Assembly (NCBI RefSeq): GCF_029784155.1
Contig: NC_073693.1
Coordinates: 336,676,023-336,740,022, forward strand
From: Uranotaenia lowii
Lineage: Eukaryota > Arthropoda > Insecta > Diptera > Culicidae
Direction: 5' to 3'
Length of the DNA: 64,000 nucleotides
In this document: positions 56,641 through 64,000 of the stretch, in pieces
Layout of the letters: each line of letters begins with the position of its first letter
How positions within the stretch are numbered: position 1 is the stretch's first letter
Position numbers and translations under genes: made by a program
The notes under the pieces: generated by a model
What the model was told of the DNA's origin: nothing
Database searches by the model: none
The model's input: the letters and a program-made list of their open reading frames with translations, nothing else

Positions 56641-59370
56641 TTACTTACTTAATGATCCCGCGCCGATCCTCCGGTGCATAGGGCCGTGGTAAAAGACCGC
56701 CACTGTTGACGATCCGGAGCCAGCGTCTTCACCTGGTCCCAGTCAAGATTCTCGTCGACAGTTCGGATTTCAGCGGCTAGGCTACGCCGCCACGAGTTTC
56801 TGGGTCTGCCTCTTCTTCGATGACCTTCTGGATTCCAGTCAAGCGCCTCTCTGCAAATCTCGTTTTCATCTTTTCGCAGCGTGTGCCCAATCCATCTCCA
56901 CTTACGTTCCCGAATCTCGATTTCTAGCGCCCCTTGATGACACCGGCGATGTAGTTCCTCATTCGAGATCCAGTTGCCAGGCCACCAAGCGCGGATGATA
57001 TTCCGCAGGCAGCGGTTTACAAATACTTGCAGTTTTCGCGTCGTTACCGCATATGTGCACCAAGCTTCGCACCCGTACAGCAATACAGATTTGGCGTTTG
57101 AGTTGAAGATTCGGATTTTCGTCCGTAGAGAGATCTGGCGTGACCGCCAGATGTTTCGGAGACTCGCAAATGCAAAACGGGCCTTTCTGATCCTGGTTTC
57201 GATGTCTTTTCTGGTACCACCATCAGGCGTTATCTGGCTACCAAGATACTGGAAGCACTCCACTTTCTCAACCTGTTGCCCAGCTACCATGAAACTGGAG
57301 GGATTTCCTGTGTTGATCTCCATCGACTTGGTCTTTCCGACATTGACTTTGAGACCTGCTGCCTTGGAACTTTCGGTGAGGTCGTCGAGTTTGCTCTGCA
57401 TGTCCGGTTGTGTTTGGGCGAGCAAAACAATATCGTCAGCCAGGTCAAGGTCGTTCAGTTGCTCCATTGTTAAAGGATTCCACGGCAATCCTCGGTTCGG
57501 TGCACAGTCAATCGATCCAATCTGAATCTCATCCATAACGATTAGAAAAAGTAGCGGTGAAGAGAGTCCTGGAATTCGTTGATTTGTTCCAGTATGATTC
57601 GTAGTGTTGTGATGTGGTCCACACATGATCGTCCGGACCGGAATCCAGCTTGTTGCCGTCGGAGTGTAGTGTCGATTTTCTCCTGGATTCTGTTCAGGAT
57701 AATTTTGCAGAGTACTTTGAGGGTTGTACAGATCAACGTTATGCCTCGCCAGTTACCGCACTCTGTCAGGTCTCCTTTCTTCGGGACCTTTACGAGGATA
57801 CCCTGCATCCAGTCGGCCGGGAATGTTGCAGTATTCCAAATGTCAGCGAAAAGACGGTGCAACATTTGTGCTGACAGGGCAAAGTCGGCTTTCAGCATTT
57901 CAGCAGGGATGCAATCGATCCCAGGTGCTTTGTTGGATTTCATGTCCTTGATTACCGCTTCTATTACAGCCAGCGAGGGCGCTTCCGAGTTTACGCCATT
58001 AATGCGACTTACTGTGGGCGCCTCGAGCTGCGGCTTCTGTTGGCCATTGCTATTTGTAACTCGGAAGAGTTGTTCAAAATGCTCAGTCCAACGCTTGAGC
58101 TGATCTGTTCGATCTGTCAGCAGCTGACCTGCTCGGTCTTTAAGCGGCATTCTTGCATTAGTCCTTGCACCACTGAGGCGGCGAGAAATGTCATTAAGTA
58201 ATAGGATAACTTCATTGACGGCGGCTCTTTCTCCCTCTTCGGCTAGGGAGTTTGTCCAGGCTCTCTTGTCTCGTCCACAAGCTCGTTTAACTGCCTTTTC
58301 CAGCTCCGCATATCGTAAGCGGGCGGCTGCTTTGGCTGACCCGGATGCCTTTCGACTTGGAGGACTTTCGACGACATTTCGACTTTCGCCTTTCTCCGAT
58401 CATCGACCATCCTCCAAGTTTCCTCCGACATCCATTCACTTCTTCTTCCACGTACTTTACCAAGATTACCAGGGCTCGTCGTGATAAAGGCATTCTTGAT
58501 TCCACACCACTGTTTCACGAGCGTTCCGTCTGTCGGCAGCTCCGAGGCTCGGGATTCTAGCTGTTCAACGTATGCCCTTTTCACCTCTGGATTCTCCAAC
58601 CGGCGGACGTCGTATCGACACCCGACTTTCTCCTCGCGCCGTTGGACACGCTCAACTCTCAGTCGTATCTCGCCAAGGACGAGGTGATGGTTAGATGCAA
58701 TGTCTGCGCTTCGTTTGTTGCGGACATCAGGAAGGCTCCTTCTCCATTTTCGGCTGATGCAGATGTGGTCAATTTGATTTTCTGTTCGGCCATCTCGGGA
58801 TACCCAAGTGACTTTATGTGCTGGTCGATGGGGGAAGAGCGATCCACCGATCACCATGTTGTTGTTGCCACAAAATTCTACAAACAGCTCTCCGTTTTCG
58901 CTCATCTGTCCTAGGCCATGGCGCCCCATGATGCACTCAAAGTCCTGATTATCGGAGCCAATCTTTGCGTTGAAGTCGCCTAAGTGGATTTGAATGTCAA
59001 AATTGCTCTTTCTCCTGCAAATCGGCAACGTCAGTTGGCGCATTACACTGGACCACACTGGTTTCTAACCCGTGTTCTGAATCTGGCTACGATTATTCTT
59101 TCGTTGATCGGTTCCCATCTTATAAGAGCCGCATGGGTCTGCGGGCTTGATAGGAAACCAACTCCTCGTTCCCGAGTAGCGTGTTCTCCTCGTATGCCAG
59201 AGTGAAGCAGTACTTGCCCAGACTGTGTCTTGTGTTCTCCAGTTGGAAGCAAGGCTTATCGGATCGGCAGGATGGATTAGCAGCTGGCGGGTAAGTAGGA
59301 TTCTTCTAACGTTGCGGGTAAGTGTCTTCCTTTGATGGTAGTTAATTTTCTTTTCAGGTTGCACTTTCTT
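56638..59370 (-). mobile_element. APE-type LINE, copy 2, damaged but longer at 5'
   Basis: Same family and orientation as 38603-41004, again ending in an (AAGT)n tail (TACTTACTTACTTAA on the plus strand at 56638). It extends further into the endonuclease than copy 1. The 5' limit is uncertain: sequence to about 59370 looks like element 5' region, with GGTAAGT-bearing repeats beyond. No matching target duplication was found for the left flank. A 208-bp deletion relative to copy 1 joins at 57560/57561. Confidence 0.75.
56649..59252 (-). pseudogene. LINE endonuclease/reverse transcriptase, copy 2 (deletion and frameshifts)
   Basis: Minus strand. The N-terminal endonuclease is in pieces: 59252-59043 has ERGVGFLSS and RWEPINERIIVARFRTRVRN. 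A second frame from 59058 has LGDFNAKIGSDNQDFE, NQIDHI and SNHHLV, where the catalytic SDH of copy 1 is SNH. Near 58345-58385 a small rearrangement shifts the frame. The reverse transcriptase resumes before MPLKDRAGQ (58150) and reads through QQAGFRSGRSC, intact where copy 1 has a stop. At 57560/57561 a 208-bp deletion removes motif A (FVDFEKAFD) and most of motif B and shifts the frame. Motif C LADD and the C-terminal tail to 56649 are intact and nearly identical to copy 1. It is catalytically dead. Confidence 0.8.
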
Positions 59371-60266
59371 TCTGGTTTCTTCGGTTTGCAGGTAAGTTTT
59401 CCGGTTCTTCGTTTTGCAGGTAAGTACACGGTTTGAATTTGGTCACATTAACGATACTTTTATTAACTTTAACTTAATTTAACTTTATTTACAGCTAACA
59501 AAATCTAAACTTAACTTTTCTATACAAAATTTTGAATCAAAACAACTTTCACTTTTCAAATAGAAGTCCGAGTGTGCGTTCGCTGGTTCGACTTTGACGG
59601 TTCTCGTGTCAGAGCAAAAAGAGAAACATATGATAGCTGATCGGCCTTTTATAAATTAGGGATGCCGGAAATTCCTCTTTTTCTCGTAGTTGTTTCCTAG
59701 TTCCCGAGTAACTGACAGCATCCCGAGTACGACCCACTGCTAAAACTCCGCTTCTCGATGATTTCAATCCGGGGGGTATTCCTTTTTTCCCAATTTCGTG
59801 TATGCACGAACACCAGTGTTATGCCAACGGACTTCGCTCAGTCCCAATATCTCTAGCTTGATGCGGCTAGCTTCTCTAGCAAGTTAAGCCAGCTTACCTG
59901 GCTGGGCAAGTTACATGTCAACATAGCTTTAAACAAGTGTAGAATAGTGCATTTTAATCTAACATTGCTCCATGTTCAGCCCAAACTTAGTATTTAAAAC
60001 CCAAAACCAATTGATGAAACCCTTTCGGCAACCCTTTCAAAATCTAATACCGCCACACTATCAATCCAATCGGAGTGATTTGATTCGATTGTAAACTGGG
60101 TAAATTGAAATCGAAATTATTGCCCTCCTGACTGTCTATCGCCGTCGTCATTCCACCACCATCTGTGTCAGTTGTCAGTGGGTTGCTGGCCGGAAACAGG
60201 GTAGTCGAAGACCGGCGACAGACGGAAATCGTCACCCGGAAGCGGACCGACTGCACAGTATACGCT
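59371..60266. other. Intergenic; possible LINE 5' region and unassigned DNA
   Basis: At 59289-59433, four GGTAAGT-containing words follow GCGG or TTGCA (for example TTTGCAGGTAAGT twice), a short direct-repeat pattern that may belong to the LINE 5' untranslated region. Further right is unassigned. From about 60120 the composition becomes balanced ahead of the small frame at 60267. Confidence 0.4.
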
Positions 60267-60410
60267 ATGGACTTGGACAAGGATCCTCCCCCCTTCCGAA
60301 TCGAAGAGGGCATTCGCGGGAAGGGTCAGCCATACAGTGTGCCACCAAGCGACGACGCGACGTCACGGAGCGAGATAGATAGATTAATTTTAAAATCAAT
60401 TTATCAGTAA
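60267..60410 (+). CDS. Small hypothetical frame, possible 5' exon
   Basis: A 47-codon ATG frame (starting MDLDKDPPPFRIEEGIRGKG) in a local less AT-rich patch (60120-60370). It is preceded by an initiator-like TGTCAGTTGTCAGTG at 60165 and followed downstream by a good acceptor-like TTTTTTTTTATTTCAG near 60495. It is charged and proline-bearing, with no transmembrane segment or known domain. It could be the first coding exon of a gene, a small peptide gene or chance. I do not recognise the product and no clear GTAAGT donor is seen in it. Confidence 0.25.
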   Translation: MDLDKDPPPFRIEEGIRGKGQPYSVPPSDDATSRSEIDRLILKSIYQ

Positions 60411-61140
60411 ATGGCACTTTTATTGACGTGGGATAAATTTTGTGCAGTGCATGGCAATTTTTCGCTTTCCGATTTTGATTTTTTTTTTTATTTCAGTTGC
60501 TTTCTCTTACAATCAGGAGAAAGACCTTTCCTCTAGTTCCGTTTGTGGGTCGGTTTTGGCGGGAAACTGGCGAGTGAAGATATTTTTTGACACGTGAAAA
60601 CCGATTTTATATTCGCTTTCGCCTGGACGCTGTGCTGTGGTGTATAAAGTTTTATGAAGGGTTTTCGAGGTTTTCGCTCTCTGCAAGTGCAAATTCGTCG
60701 GGTGCAATTTTGTAATTGAACGCCAGATGGGAACTTGGTCGGAATGATTGCACCGTGCGGTTGGCCAACCATGGCAATTGGGCTCTCTTTTCGGACAGAT
60801 TTTTTTCTCTCCGCCTGCCCATGATTATATTTCTTTTCGATTTCCTGTTGAATCAGCAGCAGGACTGACTGGAATTCGGGAGTTAATTCGACCAGTTGGC
60901 CACCACGCTTTGGTCAGGGCTTCATTAAATGGAAATATATCACTCTGATGAAATGCGGTGACAGATTCGTGAGGAGTGGCATCATTTCGATAAATTTATT
61001 CCACTTTTAGCCTTTCTCTGTTTAACGGTCAATTTCATTTGAAATTCTGCAATTCTGTTATTTTTGTGATAAAGGAGAGTTTTTTTTTATCTAAATCAAC
61101 AATCCAAATACAAATATTCAAAATGATTTATCATTTTTGT
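60411..61140. other. Intergenic, no gene recognised
   Basis: Moderately AT-rich. Overlapping minus-strand frames at 60513-60772 have no domain. Simple-sequence DNA begins at its right end. Confidence 0.4.
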
Positions 61141-61500
61141 AAAATTTGTTTAATTTGTATAATCTGTAAAATTTGTAAATTTGTAAATTAAGTAAAAAAA
61201 AAGGAAAAGTTTGAAAAATTTGTGAAATTTGTAAAATTTGTAAAATTTGTAAAATTTTTAAAATTTGTAAAATTTGTAAAATTTGTAAAATTTGTAAAAT
61301 TTGCAAAATTTGTAAAATTTGTAAAATTTGTAAAATTTGTAAAATTTGTAAAATTTGTAAAATTTGTAAAATTTGTAAAATTTGTAAAATTTGTAAAATT
61401 TGTAAAATTTGTAAAATTTGTAAAATTTGTAAAATTTGTAAAATTTGTAAAATTTGTAAAATTTGTAAAATTTGTTAAATTTGTTAAATTTGTTATATTT
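61141..61500. repeat. 9-bp satellite (AAAATTTGT)n
   Basis: Degenerate from 61141 and regular from about 61215 to 61480, roughly 30 units of AAAATTTGT. Because 9 is divisible by 3, long artificial frames (KFV or NFT repeats) stay open. They are not genes. Variants TTAAATTTG appear at the right end. Confidence 0.95.
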
Positions 61501-62160
61501 AATTTTATAATTTTTGTTAATTTTGTTATTTTGGTCATTTTTGTCATTTTTGTCATTTTTGTCATTTTTGTAATTTTGTCATTTTTGTCATTTTTGTCAT
61601 TTTTGTCATTTTTGTCATTTTTGTCATTTTTGTCATTTTTGTCATTTTTGTCATTTTTGTCATTTTTGTCTTTTTTGTCATTTTTGTCATTTTTGTCATT
61701 TTTGTCATTTTTGTCATTTTTGTCATTTTTGTCATTTTTGTCATTTTTGTCATTTTTGTCATTTTTGTCATTTTTGTCATTTTTGTCATTTTTGTCATTT
61801 TTGTCATTTTTGTCATTTTTGTCATTTTTGTCATTTTTGTCATTTTTGTCATTTTTGTCATTTTTGTCATTTTTGTCATTTTTGTCATTTTTGTCATTTT
61901 TGTCATTTTTGTCATTTTTGTCATTTTTGTCATTTTTGTCATTTTTGTCATTTTTGTCATTTTTGTCATTTTTGTAATTTTGTCATTTTTGTCATTTTGT
62001 CATTTTTGTCATTTTTGTCATTTTTGTCATTTTTGTCATTTTTGTCATTTTTGTCATTTTTGTCATTTTTGTCATTTTTGTCATTTTTGTCATTTTTGTC
62101 ATTTTTGTCATTTTTGTCATTTTTGTCATTTTTGTCATTTTGTCATTTTTGTCATTTTTT
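61501..62160. repeat. 9-bp satellite (TTTTTGTCA)n
   Basis: About 70 units of TTTTTGTCA, highly regular from 61530, with isolated variants (GTCTTTTTT near 61668, 8-bp units near 61976-62000 and 62135). The artificial frames read FLS or MTK repeats. The transition from the preceding AAAATTTGT array is gradual (TTAAATTTG, then TTTTTGTTA, then TTTTTGTCA). Confidence 0.95.
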
Positions 62161-63005
62161 TACATTACTGTTTTGCATTTTATCTTTAAAAGAATGTGTT
62201 TTTTCGTTTTCAGATCATAAAGAAAGTTCATTCTTGCCGATTGACATTTTTCTAACCAATAAATTTCCGTAAGACTTCACCAGGTTCTCAGAAACATTCA
62301 TTTTACAACTTTTATAATTGGGTTTGTACTTCTTTCATTCAAAAATGCCACAGCTCTCTCTCTCTCTCTCTCCGTTCATAAACGATAATTGATAGCAAAT
62401 TTCAATTGAACATGAAAACTGCATTATCTGATAAGAATAGTTAGCCAGGTGCCTTCCTTCTCCTATCGCCATCGATTCAAGAAAGTTCTTCGCCAATCTT
62501 GGGAGACAAACGAGTCGTTTTCTTCGTCGTCACTCAAGTGGCTTGCCTCAGGAGTACTTCAACACTTTCGCTTGCTTGCTTACTCGATAATGATGAGCTT
62601 CCACATTCAAGTAACCTTACTTCGTACAATGTGTATAAGTTTGTGAAGTACCTGTTATAGGAACATTTGTGAGCACAGCCAAGCCTCAAGTCGATTGGAA
62701 TTGATTCAGTTAATTTTGATTGCTTTCTTGAGACGGAACGAATTACGCTGTACCTCGGAAGTGAAACTCAAGCAGTGGAATAGAGAATTTGAATTTCTAG
62801 AGTTGAACGTGGAAGTGAAACTGAGGATTGCGTGAAACTACACTAACGGTCGACTGTCAGGTGTCGAAGATTGGATATTGGATTGAAATAGGGATACTTT
62901 TAGTGAAGTGTGTATAATAGTTTTGGGATGCGAAAATTATCCTTCACGGTAAAGTGCTGATGGGTTGTTCGGAATCTTTGAGGAAAAATTTCCGCATAGT
63001 GAACC
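62161..63005 (+). promoter_or_regulatory. Probable 5' UTR/promoter region of the gene at 63006
   Basis: A (CT)n run lies at 62353-62372. From about 62450 the sequence is compositionally balanced. From 62640 to 63005 it contains several GTGAAACT / AGTGAAGTG words typical of dipteran untranslated leaders (62760, 62812, 62831, 62901). Multiple upstream stop codons show it is not coding. The transcription start cannot be placed. Confidence 0.35.
62353..62372. repeat. (CT)n microsatellite
   Basis: About ten CT dinucleotides, CAGCTCTCTCTCTCTCTCTC. Confidence 0.9.
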
Positions 63006-63097
63006 ATGATGAAGAATAAAGAAAACACCATGCCCTATTTCTCTGAATCATCGGATGATGATGACGATGATGATGAGAAGACTCTTCTGATTCGAAA
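63006..63097 (+). CDS. Candidate first coding exon, acidic N-terminus, continues beyond window
   Basis: ATG at 63006 in the context GAACCATGATG opens a 92-nt exon ending in a consensus donor, CGAAA|GTAAGTA (63098 onward), phase 2. It encodes 30 residues with a serine/aspartate cluster: MMKNKENTMPYFSESS, then seven Asp, then EKTLLIR. The acidic stretch is encoded by mixed GAT/GAC codons rather than a pure triplet run. No in-frame continuation is visible before a stop just after the donor, as expected for a spliced first exon. The next exon must lie beyond 64000 or be too short to see. The product is not recognised. Support is the leader-like sequence upstream and the donor quality. Confidence 0.4.
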
Positions 63098-63343
63098 GTA
63101 AGTAAAAGCTGAAACGTAGGAGTAGCTTTCCAAAGTACTTTTTAGAAAATGATGAACTGATTGCTTGATTGTGGGAGAAGTTTGGTGCTACAATACGAGA
63201 ATGAGACCTGAGTCCTGAGACTTGAGACTTGAACTTCTAGACCTTAATCAAGATCCGAGAGAGATCAAAGTAATGAGCCATTCGAAATGAGACATGAGGC
63301 AAGAGACCTGAAGAAGACCAGAGACATATGACTTAAGACATAA

Positions 63344-63659
63344 GACTGAGTCGATTTGAGGTCATTTTTGAATTTCTCAAACCCTGAGGTTTTAAAAGCT
63401 TCGTCTTGGTCCAAAACTCATCCATAATTTTTTGCAGAATTTTTAAGTAACGTTTACTTGAGTAAATTTGAACTTTTAGGTTTATATGGGAAAATTGAAT
63501 ATTTTGTACTGAATAATCAACATCACTTTTGTTTCTTCTGTGCAACAGAGCCTGCTAATGGTTTTTGTACTAATTTATAAATTTTTCAGAGGGAATTTTA
63601 CGCTGAACAACTTTGTCGAAGACTGTAACTTCGTATCTTATAAGGCAAAAAGTTATTAG
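63344..63659. mobile_element. Truncated copy of the 18938 MITE family, inverted interior
   Basis: It begins GACTGAGTCGATTTGAGGTC, and the interior matches 18938-19339 in reverse orientation (GTAACGTTTACTTGAGTAAA, ATATTTTGTACTGAATAATC, then TTCGTATCTTATAAGGCAAA). It stops before the far terminal repeat, about 80 bp short. It lies in the presumed first intron of the 63006 gene. Confidence 0.65.
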
Positions 63660-64000
63660 TTTTTTAACAGGGGTATGTCTTTTAGCATTGATAAACAATA
63701 AATTCAATTGACCCCACTGCCCCACTGATATTTCATGACCATTTTTCATGCAATACTATCTTATGAAAACCTTTTGAATAAGTAGGTATACTGCAAATAT
63801 TTTTTAAAAAAACTGAAAATAACTGTTATTTATTTAAATTTTGACTATGGAAAGCGAAAGTGAATTAAATTAATAATTGAGGTGTTTTTCCTCAGTTTCT
63901 GCTCGATATTTTTTTTTAAATACTCACAGTATTCTGATTCGATTTGTCCGCATGTTCTGTTCAAAAATTAAACCAAATGCTAAGATTTAACACAGGTTTT
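63660..64000. other. AT-rich tail, nothing assigned
   Basis: Presumed intron of the 63006 gene if that call is right. No exon is recognised. Confidence 0.35.

Noticed and set aside
61188..62272. Long open frames of repeated KFV, NFT, FLS and MTK units
   Set aside because: They are produced by 9-bp satellites whose period is a multiple of three. All frames on both strands stay open, with no coding signature.
1..64000. CRISPR arrays, rRNA genes, complete tRNA genes
   Set aside because: None found. The direct repeats seen are transposon or satellite repeats in a eukaryotic context, and no full tRNA fold was identified.

Overview
This is a strongly AT-rich, intron-bearing eukaryotic window with very few genes. 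The closest fit is a dipteran genome, most likely a mosquito. That view rests on a single-domain chitin-binding cuticle/peritrophin-type gene, 60-70 bp GT-AG introns, Helitrons with arthropod-style ends, TTAA- and TA-flanked miniature elements and APE-type LINEs. The species call is inference. A 500-N scaffold gap sits at 4034-4533.

Layout. 1-4.0 kb: a 2.9 kb TTAA-flanked piggyBac-like non-autonomous element containing a large foldback. 4-8.4 kb: the gap, unassigned AT-rich DNA, and a small hAT-like MITE with a second, truncated copy. 8.4-16.8 kb: two complete non-autonomous Helitrons (8433-10413 and 13888-16751) separated by unassigned DNA. 17-20.5 kb: a slightly GC-richer block, then two palindromic MITEs. 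20.9-26.4 kb: two tandem, same-strand copies of a two-exon gene resembling the DUF4780 family, each broken by one small lesion. 26.7-29.3 kb: a foldback element with ~640 bp arms. 29.4-32.6 kb: an unexplained, less AT-rich block with internal repeats and a 21-bp perfect hairpin. 33.1-34.3 kb: the one clearly intact gene, a secreted CPAP1-like protein. 34.9-38.5 kb: a 3.5 kb hAT-type element with a perfect 8-bp target duplication. 38.6-41.0 kb: a 5'-truncated LINE with a 14-bp target duplication. 41.4-42.5 kb: a Helitron end fragment and a second copy of the 19.6 kb MITE. 44.2-44.7 kb: a near-perfect 524-bp palindrome. 50.8-54.5 kb: a ~46-unit array of a ~80-bp repeat. 56.2-59.4 kb: a three-unit repeat and a second, damaged LINE. 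61.1-62.2 kb: two abutting 9-bp satellites. 62.6-63.1 kb: a candidate first coding exon of a gene that would run off the right edge.

No operon-like or multi-gene system is visible. The window is mainly transposon-derived DNA around one cuticle gene, one decayed gene pair and one or two possible 5' exons. The most unusual signals are the near-identical palindrome at 44178-44701 with a pre-miRNA-like hairpin in each arm, the 80-bp array, the DUF4780-like pair with matching gene structure but different lesions, and the snap-back junction at the 5' end of the first LINE.
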